Assembly (NCBI GenBank): GCA_045539315.1
Contig: JAZQFC010000041.1
Span: 4,189 to 68,188, forward strand
Length of the DNA: 64,000 bases
Origin: RUG11462 sp045539315
GTDB lineage: Bacteria; Bacillota; Clostridia; Oscillospirales; Acutalibacteraceae
Direction of reading: 5' to 3'
Shown here: positions 10,205 through 18,472 of the stretch, in pieces
Position numbering within the stretch: the first letter of the stretch is position 1
Layout of the letters: each line of letters begins with the position of its first letter
Position numbers and translations under genes: made by a program
Notes under the pieces: model-generated
Database searches by the model: none
Told to the model about the DNA's origin: nothing
What the model saw: the letters and a program-made list of their open reading frames with translations, nothing else

Positions 10205-11999
10205 TAGTCACTCCACCTTCCATAAGTTGTTGCGCGAGCATTTTCTGTTGCTCTGGTGGTAAATTCAAAAACTCTTGTTGTTCTTTAGGCGAAAGCCCAG
10301 CAACAACATCTTTAAAGGCAAATTGACCACCCATATTCGCACCGCCACGTGTTTTAATAAGTCCTTGTACATCGTTAACAAGTCCTTTAGGAAATCTCTC
10401 AAGATATTCAACTTGGTCAATAATACCTGCCTCTAACCATGCATCAAGATTTTGAATAGCAACAGATTCAGACCAAATAGTAGAAGCACCAACATCCACT
10501 TTTACAGAAATAATCAAATCTTTAAACTTATCTGCTTCAAACGGAATATAGTAAGTACCTCTTGAATCAGTAATTTTTAGTTGCCTATCACCAAATTTGT
10601 TAACCCAGAATTGTCCCCAAATTCGCATAACTTCTTCAACGAATTGGTAATATCTATTTTTAAACGGAGCAAGAGGCATTGTACTCGCTTCCCTAACTGC
10701 TAAAATAGCAGAAGTATTATCAGGTCTAACATCGCCCAAAGCAGAATCGTTTGCACCACTTTGTTGAAGCGTTGAGTTAACAAGTTCAGTTGCGCTCGTT
10801 AAAAAGTTACCTGAAAACTGTGGTGGATTAACATAAGAAATAGCATTGCCAAACTCTTCAGGCGAGCCACTAAATTTAATAACCTGACCTGGATTATTTG
10901 AAAAGCCCTTGCCAATAACATCACCGTTAACTAATAGCATCGGCATACCCATCATCATAACAGCCCAAACATTTGCAGTATACATTCTGTTAATTGCAAT
11001 TTGGTTAGGAATAAGATAAGTAACTTCTGATTCACCATAAGCGCAATTATCTCTCTCAATCCATTTAAAGTCAGCAAGTGGGTATGCTTTTATACCAATA
11101 TCAAACGGCTCTTTTATGACTGCATTTTCAACGCATTTAACACACATAACAGTACAGTTGCCACTCTCGTCATACTCTTTATAAAACTTTGTTAAAAGTA
11201 TCGCCTTGTTAAGTTCGCTCGGCTCAATCTCTGCTCTGTCTCCAGCCATATGCGTAATTTCATTATCAGATTTAATCTTTTCAATATCTTCTTGCTTTAT
11301 ACCATTCTTTTTAGCTTCTCTTTTTAACTCTTCAACAGATTTTCTCTGCGCAATAATAACAAACGGTTGCTTTTGAATATCGCTTTGAGTAGGGTCGCCA
11401 TAACACATATTTTCAACATCTATAACTTCACAAGCAATATCGCCTTTAATTGCAGTATTATGTCCTTTATCTGCATAAAGCCCAGTATTAACAGTATCAT
11501 CCCAGTATGTGTACACAATGCCTGTGCCTGAAACATATGCTTTAAGCAATGCTTTATACAAAACCTTATCAAAACCGATTCGTTCAGATTCGGTCTTCTG
11601 ATAATCAGTAAGTGCTTGACAAATGAGATTAATATTGTCATTATTGCTCATACCCTTTGGTAGTTGTCCCATTGCGTAAGAATCAAGCGCACTATCAAAT
11701 TTCTCGTTCTCTTTAACAGTAGATGGAACACCTTCTGCCGAAAAATTAACAGTAATCTGTGAAGAATTAACAACAGAAATCTTATAATCTGCAATCCTTT
11801 TGATTATGTTGTGTCTAACTAAAGGTCGAGAGTTGCCAACATTCGCGCCATACCATTGGTCGCCTGCATAAAATCTCTCGTTCTTTTTTGACTGTTCATA
11901 AAGTCCCTTGTCGCCAATTTTAGACTTATAAGAGCAACATTCTTCGTATTCTTTAAAGATATCAGCAGAATTTATCTTATTTTTTGCTTTCTCGCCCAT
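10182..11999 (-). CDS. Phage portal protein
   Basis: 605 residues, usual for portal proteins. It forms the dodecameric DNA gate at one capsid vertex. Recognisable opening: NERFYAGDQWYGAN then RPLVRHNIIKRIADYK, followed by the MMGMPMLLVNGDVIGKG and NPPQFSGN segments and a Gln-rich C-terminus (EQQEFLNLPPEQQKMLAQQ). The homologue 39205..40815 shares these blocks nearly word for word, minus about 70 residues at the C-terminus. ATG start preceded by AAAAAAGGAG. Separated from the upstream capsid gene by a terminator-like hairpin. Conserved order terL-scaffold-capsid-portal supports the call strongly. Confidence 0.88.
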   Translation of the reverse strand: MGEKAKNKINSADIFKEYEECCSYKSKIGDKGLYEQSKKNERFYAGDQWYGANVGNSRPLVRHNIIKRIADYKISVVNSSQITVNFSAEGVPSTVKENEKFDSALDSYAMGQLPKGMSNNDNINLICQALTDYQKTESERIGFDKVLYKALLKAYVSGTGIVYTYWDDTVNTGLYADKGHNTAIKGDIACEVIDVENMCYGDPTQSDIQKQPFVIIAQRKSVEELKREAKKNGIKQEDIEKIKSDNEITHMAGDRAEIEPSELNKAILLTKFYKEYDESGNCTVMCVKCVENAVIKEPFDIGIKAYPLADFKWIERDNCAYGESEVTYLIPNQIAINRMYTANVWAVMMMGMPMLLVNGDVIGKGFSNNPGQVIKFSGSPEEFGNAISYVNPPQFSGNFLTSATELVNSTLQQSGANDSALGDVRPDNTSAILAVREASTMPLAPFKNRYYQFVEEVMRIWGQFWVNKFGDRQLKITDSRGTYYIPFEADKFKDLIISVKVDVGASTIWSESVAIQNLDAWLEAGIIDQVEYLERFPKGLVNDVQGLIKTRGGANMGGQFAFKDVVAGLSPKEQQEFLNLPPEQQKMLAQQLMEGGVTNEPTTSL

Positions 12000-12069
12000 T
12001 TTATTTACTCCTTTTTTAATTTCATAAAAACAAAGTTAAACTTCTTTTAACTCTCTTGTTATAAAACTA

Positions 12070-12098
12070 AAAAGGGCAGAGTTTCCCCTGCCCAAAAT
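12070..12098 (-). terminator. Intrinsic terminator between capsid and portal genes
   Basis: On the minus strand GGGCAG (12088-12093) pairs with CTGCCC (12074-12079) across an 8-base loop and is followed by TTTTTAG. It lies just after the capsid stop and before the portal, so it would reduce read-through and favour capsid over portal. The second island has a stronger hairpin at the same place (39148-39190). Confidence 0.65.
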
Positions 12099-12110
12099 AG
12101 TCTATATTAG

Positions 12111-13010
12111 TTAGATTAAAGCCCAAATAGTGCCTTCCATTGATTTTTTAACAAGAACATCATAATGTAATCTGTAGTTAACAGTATAAGCATCAGCATC
12201 TTTGTTAGTATCTGGATTATGAATACGAAGAACTTCGTGTTTGTTAATTCTGCATGCTGCAGATTTAGGAAGTACAATCATTGAAATCTCATCTGCGTTT
12301 TCTTGTGGCGCAAAACCGAAATCATCTTCTGCTTTACCTTCTTTAAAGTCATAAGCAGTAAACATTCTTGCATCAGGCATTCTAACAATGTAGTTGCCAT
12401 TGATTTTTGAAACTTCAAGAGTGATTTCACCGTGTTTAAATTCGCCAACATTAACTGATTTTTCAAACTCTGGTGTAAGAAGAAGTTTGTTGTAGAATTC
12501 ATCTCTAACAAAGATAACTAACTCTTCATCGTAACCAGTTTGGAAAATAGCAGAAACGATATCAAGATATGCTTTGAATGGTGATTCTACATAATCAGCA
12601 AGTGCTTTAACTTGTGATTTTGTTTTAGCAATACCAGCCAAAACGCTCATTGCATAAGCATCTGATTCTGGAATCATTTTTGTTCTAACAAATTCGCCTG
12701 CAATGTTAGCAACTGCTTTTTCAACACCGATATCTTCTGCATCAACTGAATCAATAGTGAAAGAAACACCTCTGTCTTTAGAAAGTCTGTAACTTTCTCT
12801 TGAAACAGAAACAGTTGATTTTGGGTAACCAGTGTTTCTGTCATAATCACCTGCGCCAGTGAGTTCCATAGATGGAATTTTAACTTCATCAGCACCAGTG
12901 AATTTAACACCGAAATTGTTTTGTGTCATAAAACCTGTTTTTGATTTGTGAACGAGAATTTTATCAAGTTCTGCGGAACATTTTTTTGCAAATTCTAAAT
13001 TGTTTGCCAT
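12111..13010 (-). CDS. Major capsid protein
   Basis: 299 residues, within the range of HK97-fold capsid proteins. Start MANNLEFAKKCSAELDKILV, then FTGADEVKIPSMELTGAGDYDR and the RxVSFTIDSVDAEDIG block, ending IWALI. The product at 37948..39138 shares the same blocks (KTVKIPNISLQGLGDYDR, RTFTIDREDMDETG, IYYDVFVKNAYADSIWASL), proving a common origin. ATG preceded by AAAGAGG. It sits between scaffold and portal and ends at a terminator, as expected of the most abundant late product. HK97 fold is inferred from family behaviour, not seen directly. Confidence 0.85.
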   Translation of the reverse strand: MANNLEFAKKCSAELDKILVHKSKTGFMTQNNFGVKFTGADEVKIPSMELTGAGDYDRNTGYPKSTVSVSRESYRLSKDRGVSFTIDSVDAEDIGVEKAVANIAGEFVRTKMIPESDAYAMSVLAGIAKTKSQVKALADYVESPFKAYLDIVSAIFQTGYDEELVIFVRDEFYNKLLLTPEFEKSVNVGEFKHGEITLEVSKINGNYIVRMPDARMFTAYDFKEGKAEDDFGFAPQENADEISMIVLPKSAACRINKHEVLRIHNPDTNKDADAYTVNYRLHYDVLVKKSMEGTIWALI

Positions 13011-13041
13011 TTTATTTTACCTCTTTTTCTTTTAAATTTTG

Positions 13042-13869
13042 TTAGTTTCCCCACAAAGCACCAAGAAGCTCTTTAGATAATCCGCTTGTCGTTTCACCAT
13101 CGCTCGAAACAACAGAACCGGTTGAACTCTCGGCATTTTCTCTTTGCTTATCAATCGCTTTTTGCGATGCAACACGATTGCTGTGTTCATACCGCAAATA
13201 AGCGTCGAGCAAGGAAATGTTGTGTTTTTCTCGCAATTGTAAAACTGCTTCAGGCACATCTTCAAACTTCTTGCCATTTAGTTGTGGGAGTTGTTTTAAA
13301 CATTCGCCAAATTCTGTGGCGAGCGTCTTAATCTCGTCTTGTTCTTCTTTTTCAAGCGCTTTGCGCTCGGCTTCTTGCCACTCTTCGTATGCCTTACCGC
13401 CTTTGCGCTTGTCTTCTTGAATAAGTGCCTCAAGAATCTCCTTATCGCCATTCGCTTTTTGCTCAAATCTTTGAAGTTTTGATTGTTCAATGCCATCAAC
13501 AATTGAATCAACAAACTTTTCAAGCGTTGTGTTATCACTAACAGCGAGAAATTGCAGTTTCTTCAATGTCGGTTGCATAGATTCATACTTCAAGCCCATT
13601 TGTGCATAACGAACAGCATCGTCTTTTGATAAATTCTGTGTTTGCTTGTTGTACTTTACTTGCAAACTAAATTCATCTTCTGTTTTACTACCTTCTTCTG
13701 ATGCACCTTCGCCATCTTCAGTACCTTGCTCGTCAGCAGTATTGTCTTCAGGTTGTTCGGTAGTTTGTGTTGTTACTTCTTCAGTAACTTCTTCACCAGC
13801 ATTGGTAGTTTCGTCTGTTGTGGTTGTAACTTCTGCTACCTCTGGTTGAGTAACTTGTGTTTCATCCAT
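13042..13869 (-). CDS. Capsid scaffolding protein
   Basis: 275 residues with a low-complexity acidic Thr/Glu-rich N-terminus (about residues 1-65), then a helical region and a C-terminal SKELLGALWGN tail. It lies immediately upstream of the capsid gene. The equivalent in the second island (37331..37921) lacks the acidic head but shares FSLQVKYNKQ / IRINFGGKR, the LKYESMQPTLKKLQFLA / LKAEKYESVLKDLEFLA stretch and the ISLLDAYLRYEH / ISLFDAILRYLF block. Acidic, helical, upstream of the capsid: the hallmarks of a phage scaffold, which directs shell assembly and is then lost. Confidence 0.75.
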   Translation of the reverse strand: MDETQVTQPEVAEVTTTTDETTNAGEEVTEEVTTQTTEQPEDNTADEQGTEDGEGASEEGSKTEDEFSLQVKYNKQTQNLSKDDAVRYAQMGLKYESMQPTLKKLQFLAVSDNTTLEKFVDSIVDGIEQSKLQRFEQKANGDKEILEALIQEDKRKGGKAYEEWQEAERKALEKEEQDEIKTLATEFGECLKQLPQLNGKKFEDVPEAVLQLREKHNISLLDAYLRYEHSNRVASQKAIDKQRENAESSTGSVVSSDGETTSGLSKELLGALWGN

Positions 13870-13912
13870 ATTAAATTTCCTTTCTGCCTATGGTTTGGCA
13901 TCTAATTTTTGT

Positions 13913-13950
13913 ATAAATTAAAAAACAACAAGACATATTGCCCTGTTGTC
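13913..13950 (-). terminator. Probable intrinsic terminator upstream of scaffold gene
   Basis: Minus-strand ACAACA (13944-13949) pairs with TGTTGT (13925-13930) and is followed by TTTTTTAATTT. It lies just downstream of the small membrane protein gene. Stem of only six pairs, so partial termination is likely. Confidence 0.45.
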
Positions 13951-13959
13951 CTTAATCCG

Positions 13960-14160
13960 TTATTCATCTTTTTGACTGTCGCCTGTATAACTAAAGAAAT
14001 TCTGCATTTCTCTTGCAAACTTCTTTTGTTTCTCTATTTCTTTTACGTCTTCTTTTTCTTTAACAATATACTTTTTTATTGCAGGTAAACCATTTGCTAT
14101 AACAAGTAAAAGCATTTGCATATTGAGTAATATAAGTAATATAACTTTTAATATTTCCAT
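13960..14160 (-). CDS. Tiny membrane protein encoded between large terminase and scaffold
   Basis: 66 residues from ATG at 14160, which shares its A with the terminase TAA stop; an in-frame TTG three codons earlier is also possible. One N-terminal hydrophobic helix (ILKVILLILLNMQMLLLVIA) is followed by a charged helix and ends NFFSYTGDSQKDE. The second island encodes a like protein in the same slot (37128..37310) ending NFLNYNGEIQDDI. No named family comes to mind; a role in tethering assembly or packaging to the membrane is only a guess. Confidence 0.7.
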   Translation of the reverse strand: MEILKVILLILLNMQMLLLVIANGLPAIKKYIVKEKEDVKEIEKQKKFAREMQNFFSYTGDSQKDE

Positions 14161-15461
14161 TAGTTCCAACCCCCTAGCATATCATCAGAAGAAATAATAA
14201 ACTCTGACTTTTTGCGCGTTTGTTCTTCTTTATGTTTATATTTAACTGACTTAAAACCGTAACGCATAGCATCCATCAAGTGATTATTGTTGTCTTCAGG
14301 AATATTTAGCGTCTTACCGGTCTTGTCCTTTTTAAAGCAATATGAACTTAACTCCATAAATGTATTTTTACATCTTGGATTAACTATAATTTTATATTCT
14401 TGAATTTGCGAAATACCATTGATAACGGAATCTTTACCTTTAACTGATTTCTCAATTCGGCTAATACCAAGCCGGCGCAAATCATCAATTGATTTTGGCT
14501 CGGCGCAGTCAGCTATTATCTGTTCTTTTTGATAACCTTTTGAAATAATCTCTTTAGCGATATCAGAGTTAAGCATTTTTGTCGAATAAAACTCATCGTA
14601 AACATAAATTAAATGCTCATCTTTATTAACTGCAAAAGCAATAAACGCCGATGGGTCGTTAGTATAGCCAAAGTCAAGTCCAAAGCAATGATACCAACCA
14701 TCAACCCTGTTGCCTTCATCATCAACTAAATCAATAACACCAAATTCAAATCTGTCATAAACAAGACCTTCAGCAACACCCCATTCGCCAAGACCGGCTA
14801 TTCGATATCTTCGAGGATTGTTTTGTTTCATCTTCTCGAACATCTGAAGGTCTGCTTCATCTAAAAACTCATTGCAATCATAATTTTTAGTAACTGCTAA
14901 TGTATCATCGGATGGATTGTCAAAAAACCTTGACTTTAGCCAGGTATGTTCTGACCAGGGATTAAAAGTAATCCAAAACTGCTTATAAAGTCCATCAGGC
15001 ACGCTACCACGAATAGATTCGTCAAGCGTATCAAAATCTTCTTGCGATTCAATTTCGTATGCTTCTTCCACCCAAACAAAGCACAAAACACCATAATCAA
15101 CAGAAATAGAAGTAATTTTCAAGGGATTGTCCATACCTCGAAATAGTATCTTCTGTCCTGTCGGTATGTATGTAATCTCTAAAGGGCTTACCGTACACTT
15201 GAATAGATGCGCTACTTGTAATTTATTTATCGCCCATTTCAAGTCCGCAAAACAACTATCTCGCAAACTTTTCTCGGTCTTTCTAACACAAAGCCCATTC
15301 GCTTGATTATGTTTCATAATCTTCTTAATCATATTAAGCGCGGCGGTCTTGCTTTTCTTTGATGCACGAGAACCCTTAATAGCAACATATCTTTTCTTAC
15401 AGTTCCAAACATCAGCGTAGTTTTTACCGACTACTTGTTGTAAACTTACTGTATTACTCAA
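14160..15461 (-). CDS. terL: Terminase large subunit
   Basis: 433 residues, usual size. This is the packaging motor: an N-terminal ATPase and a C-terminal RNase H-like nuclease that cuts concatemers. Seen: Walker A variant GSRASKKSKT at 30-39; Walker B hydrophobic strand ending in the acidic pair at 132-133 (VLCFVWVEEA); nuclease signature FGLDFGYTNDPSAF, with a second acidic block near YVYDEFY and a third at DAMRYG. TTG start overlaps the stop of terS. In Walker A the usual SGK is SKK/SKT, as in several phage terminases. Very confident. Confidence 0.93.
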   Translation of the reverse strand: MSNTVSLQQVVGKNYADVWNCKKRYVAIKGSRASKKSKTAALNMIKKIMKHNQANGLCVRKTEKSLRDSCFADLKWAINKLQVAHLFKCTVSPLEITYIPTGQKILFRGMDNPLKITSISVDYGVLCFVWVEEAYEIESQEDFDTLDESIRGSVPDGLYKQFWITFNPWSEHTWLKSRFFDNPSDDTLAVTKNYDCNEFLDEADLQMFEKMKQNNPRRYRIAGLGEWGVAEGLVYDRFEFGVIDLVDDEGNRVDGWYHCFGLDFGYTNDPSAFIAFAVNKDEHLIYVYDEFYSTKMLNSDIAKEIISKGYQKEQIIADCAEPKSIDDLRRLGISRIEKSVKGKDSVINGISQIQEYKIIVNPRCKNTFMELSSYCFKKDKTGKTLNIPEDNNNHLMDAMRYGFKSVKYKHKEEQTRKKSEFIISSDDMLGGWN

Positions 15462-15807
15462 CTACATCATCTACAAACGTAACAGTACCGGTCAAATCAA
15501 CCGATTGTTTATACTTGCCTTTAAGTTCAAAAAACAACTTAATAGCAGAAACATCGCCTTGCTCACATTTTTTGATAAGTGCCTTCCAAACTGTACTTAA
15601 TTCGCCTTCAGTAAATTTATCAATAAGAGAAGCAACATAATCAACAAACTCTTTTTTCTTTAGCCATTCATAAAACGCAGTTCGGCTTACATCTGCTTCT
15701 TCGCAAATTTGCTTTTTAGTCATCTCAACGCTTGGGTCTGCAAGCATTTCAGCCACTTCAAGTTGCTTCTTTGAAAGTGTTGTATTTGTCAACTTTTGTT
15801 CACTCAA
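15454..15807 (-). CDS. terS: Terminase small subunit with N-terminal HTH
   Basis: 117 residues. It recognises phage DNA and feeds TerL. The N-terminal half carries a helix-turn-helix (MTKKQICEEADVSRTAFYEW at about 29-48); the C-terminal half has an oligomerisation helix containing QGDVSAIKLFFELKGKYK. TTG start follows AAAGGGGTG by six bases; no ATG lies nearby. First gene of the late operon, overlapping terL by eight bases. The contrast with the HTH-less TerS of the second island (35550..35819) is notable. Confidence 0.88.
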   Translation of the reverse strand: MSEQKLTNTTLSKKQLEVAEMLADPSVEMTKKQICEEADVSRTAFYEWLKKKEFVDYVASLIDKFTEGELSTVWKALIKKCEQGDVSAIKLFFELKGKYKQSVDLTGTVTFVDDVVE

Positions 15808-15948
15808 TTATGCCACCCCTTTCGAATAATTTTTTTAATATTAAAGCAGTAATTTACCCCTTACTTTTTAATTACTTACTGCACCCCAATGTATAAAAAC
15901 ATCTGCCATCCCAATTTTTTTAGAAGAATATTATGAAAAGAACAATGA
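15808..15948. promoter_or_regulatory. Late-operon upstream region with inverted repeat
   Basis: Non-coding gap between the defence-pair terminator and terS. It holds an imperfect inverted repeat, GCAGTAA at 15846 against TTACTGC near 15882, and on the minus strand a weak TTGGGA...TATACAT pair. There is no consensus housekeeping promoter, as expected if a phage activator (candidate at 18473..18919) turns on late genes. No small ORF seen. Confidence 0.35.
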
Positions 15949-15996
15949 ACAAAACAAAAAGCACCCAACAAGCAGAAATTCTGCTCATCAGATGCC
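15949..15996 (-). terminator. Strong intrinsic terminator downstream of the nuclease-like gene
   Basis: On the minus strand a 16-bp stem (15980-15995 with 15961-15976) closes completely when G-U pairs are allowed, with inner AGCAGA/TCTGCT, and is followed by TTTTTGTTTTG. The wobble pairs exist only in minus-strand RNA, so it ends leftward transcription from the ATPase-nuclease pair and isolates it from the late operon. Confidence 0.75.
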
Positions 15997-16030
15997 TTAA
16001 TTTAACTTATATTCAATTTTCCACAATATT

Positions 16031-16055
16031 ATTATAACACAGATTTTTTCCCCTG
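16031..16055. repeat. 25-bp repeat, copy 1 (orphan copy of the nuclease-like gene 3' end)
   Basis: Matches 16141-16165 at 24 of 25 positions. On the minus strand it still reads QGKKSVL-stop, against QGKKSVI-stop at the end of the intact gene, so it looks like a leftover 3' end of a related gene. Between the copies a minus-strand stretch reads KCSSNLTANEIKEIIS-stop, which may be another fragment. Confidence 0.7.
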
Positions 16056-16140
16056 GTGCACAATATTTTATAAAAATTAGGAAATGATTTCTTTTATTTC
16101 ATTTGCAGTAAGGTTTGAACTACATTTTTTCACGATATAA

Positions 16141-16165
16141 TTATATCACAGATTTTTTCCCCTGC
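16141..16165. repeat. 25-bp repeat, copy 2 (3' end of the nuclease-like gene)
   Basis: Second copy of the repeat at 16031, containing the final codons and stop of the nuclease-like gene. One mismatch between copies. Confidence 0.7.
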
Positions 16166-16848
16166 GTACGCATTTTATTAAAAAAAGAATATTTTGCATC
16201 AAATTTTGTGCTAGACACAACTTCAACCTGTTCAAAATATAATTTTTCCCCTTCAGTTTCAGAGCCAAATCTCTTAACACTATCTCTTATACTATTCAAA
16301 GGATACGTTGACTTTTCATTTTTTGCTATTGATGTTATTGTTTCTATAATAAATTCACGTGGATTTGTACTTAAATCAACAGCTAATATATATTTTAACT
16401 GGATTTCTCTACCTTCTTCGCTTTTAGGGCATAAATAATGTTCTAAAAAATGCAAACTATCAATCATCTTATTAGCAATACTCATAAGTTCGACATCAAG
16501 TTTGCCATTATTATAGTTTTTAAAAGCAGTTTTACATTTTTCACAAATCTCGTTATTTTTATCATAATGGCACGATGAAACCGGACAGTCTAGTTGTTTA
16601 AAATCAAATTTGCTAAATCCGCTTTTAAATTCGATGAAATACATGCTATTCTTATTAAAAACTATCGCATCACATGTTTTTGGCCTATTGCGTCTAAAAA
16701 CTTCTTTTACAATTTTATCTAAATTATATCCAAAAGCATCGCTTTGTACGAACGCTCCTTTATTATTAGATGAAATTTCAGATAAAGTTTCGTAATGATG
16801 TTTAAAATTTTCTGTTAAATAACTTTCAACATCTTTATTGATTTTCAT
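16141..16848 (-). CDS. PD-(D/E)xK-like nuclease, effector partner of the ATPase
   Basis: 235 residues. A restriction-endonuclease-like core is visible: CDAIVFNKNSMYFIEFKSG at about 59-77, fitting the D...(D/E)xK pattern with D60, E73 and K75. Just after it four cysteines (C88, C93, C102, C105) could bind zinc. The ATG overlaps the end of the upstream ATPase gene by 14 bases, so the two are translationally coupled and probably form one complex. Family knowledge: ATPase-plus-nuclease pairs such as Septu, PARIS and Gabija protect against phages; this protein does not clearly match their effectors. The last codons lie in a direct repeat shared with 16031-16055. Function inferred. Confidence 0.65.
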   Translation of the reverse strand: MKINKDVESYLTENFKHHYETLSEISSNNKGAFVQSDAFGYNLDKIVKEVFRRNRPKTCDAIVFNKNSMYFIEFKSGFSKFDFKQLDCPVSSCHYDKNNEICEKCKTAFKNYNNGKLDVELMSIANKMIDSLHFLEHYLCPKSEEGREIQLKYILAVDLSTNPREFIIETITSIAKNEKSTYPLNSIRDSVKRFGSETEGEKLYFEQVEVVSSTKFDAKYSFFNKMRTQGKKSVI

Positions 16849-18304
16849 CCGCTAAATCCCCATAAATGTATCTATCTCTTAATGCTGTAATTTCAGCCAA
16901 ATATTTTGCAAAATCTTCATAATTCTTATTTGTAGCTTCGTTAGTATTTTCGTATTTTACTAAATAATCATCGTCTTCTTTGCGAGTAACATAAAAATTT
17001 GATATATCTTGTATATCATATTTTAACATAAATGTTTCAACAGCAATAACAAAATTAGGCGAATGAGATGTTAATAAAACTTTTACCCCTAACTCTTTTA
17101 CCAACAACACAATTATTTCTGCAAATATATTTTGATATTCTGGATGTAAATGTGTTTCTGGTTCATCAAGAATAAGCAATGTTTTTTTATTCAAATAACC
17201 ATTTGCTAACAATTGCTTGATAATTGCAAAGGTTTTAGTTCCCATTGCTAAATTTTCAACCAACAACTTGTCATTTGAGCAAACATATTCTTCATCTTCA
17301 TATTCAATGTTTTCATCAAAAGCTTTAGAAATAACATTTAAAACACTATCAAACACAGTTTTCTCAAAATCTTCTGACACCTCGTTTGAAGCAATTAATT
17401 TGTTTAATAAGTTTTCTTCATGACTCAAGACTGTAATATAGGCACGCAAATCTTCAACAGTTCTAACTCTACGATTCATTCTTCTCCTATATTTTAAGAG
17501 ATACCTGTGGTCTGACATTCTGTTAATCACATTAGGGTCATCAAACAAAACAACATTGTTTACATCTGTTAAAACAACGTCATTAAACACATCGATATCT
17601 TTGCCGTCTTTAAAAAGGTTTATATTTATTTTTTGTGTGGAATCTATAGAAAGATTGATTTTAGAATCTTGAATTTCTTTGTATCTAACAGGAACTATCT
17701 GCGAATTAAATTCTTTAATTAAAGTTCTAGAAATTTTGTACGATTCATAATATCTGAAGTCTCTATAGTCCTTTAGTTTCTGAATTATATTGTTTATTCC
17801 TTCGACAACTTCATTTTTTATTTCATCTAATCTATCTAATACTCCAAAACTCTTTTCATCATCATAATAATCGTATGTGTCAAGAAGCTCATTTATTTTA
17901 CTAGTATTTAATTCTTTAATTTCTATAGAAAGCCTATCGATAAACTTCATCACATCGTCTAAAGAACTGAAATCAGGATATTTATCTAAAGCCACATTTA
18001 TAAACATAGGCATTTGTTCATCAAAGTCTAAAAAGTGAAAATCTCTAAAACTTCTATTTTTTGTTTTAGGCGAAAATTGACTTAACGAACTCTGTCTTAA
18101 TATACTAGTTAAATTATCCTTAACAAATGCTATTATGTCTTCGGTAGCGCTATTATACAAGTTTTCCAAAGAAGAAAAAACAGAATACAAAACTTTACCT
18201 ACAGTAGATTTTCCAGAATTGTTTTTTCCAGTTATAACTGTAAGTCCATCTATTTTAATTTCAGAATCTTTTATAATTCCAATATTCTCAATTCTAACTT
18301 TCAT
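16835..18304 (-). CDS. OLD/SMC-like AAA ATPase, probable anti-phage defence sensor
   Basis: 489 residues from the ATG at 18304, preceded by AAAAGGAG; a longer frame upstream lacks a ribosome site. Seen: Walker A GKNNSGKST at 26-34; a long helical middle; late ABC-type signature and Walker B LLILDEPETHLHP near residue 390; a SHSP switch histidine (LLTSHSPNF). No TOPRIM domain follows, so the nuclease is supplied by the coupled gene 16141..16848. Own promoter at 18331-18359. Such recombination-type ATPases act as triggers in PARIS, Septu and Gabija systems. Inserted between the late regulator and terminase of the prophage, a typical cargo position. Defence role is inference. Confidence 0.8.
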   Translation of the reverse strand: MKVRIENIGIIKDSEIKIDGLTVITGKNNSGKSTVGKVLYSVFSSLENLYNSATEDIIAFVKDNLTSILRQSSLSQFSPKTKNRSFRDFHFLDFDEQMPMFINVALDKYPDFSSLDDVMKFIDRLSIEIKELNTSKINELLDTYDYYDDEKSFGVLDRLDEIKNEVVEGINNIIQKLKDYRDFRYYESYKISRTLIKEFNSQIVPVRYKEIQDSKINLSIDSTQKININLFKDGKDIDVFNDVVLTDVNNVVLFDDPNVINRMSDHRYLLKYRRRMNRRVRTVEDLRAYITVLSHEENLLNKLIASNEVSEDFEKTVFDSVLNVISKAFDENIEYEDEEYVCSNDKLLVENLAMGTKTFAIIKQLLANGYLNKKTLLILDEPETHLHPEYQNIFAEIIVLLVKELGVKVLLTSHSPNFVIAVETFMLKYDIQDISNFYVTRKEDDDYLVKYENTNEATNKNYEDFAKYLAEITALRDRYIYGDLADENQ

Positions 18305-18330
18305 ATCTTTTTCTCCTTTTGATTTATTAA

Positions 18331-18359
18331 AGTTTATCATTAAATATCTATTTTGTCAA
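18331..18359 (-). promoter_or_regulatory. Promoter of the ATPase-nuclease pair
   Basis: Minus-strand TTGACA (18354-18359), 17-base spacer, TAAACT (18331-18336), 27 bases before the ATPase start. It predicts expression in the lysogen, independent of late genes. Confidence 0.6.
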
Positions 18360-18472
18360 TAAAAACTACTTTTTTGTTACTTTTTTATAACAAAACCAAA
18401 TCTTTTGACAATTAATTATATGTTTACCAATTATTTCCAATCAAGCGAAACTTGTCGAAAAGGCTACAAAAT

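Noticed and set aside
15901..16020. Small plus-strand ORF with MKRTMNKTKSTQQAEI
   Set aside because: It lies over the strong minus-strand terminator, and no ribosome site is present.
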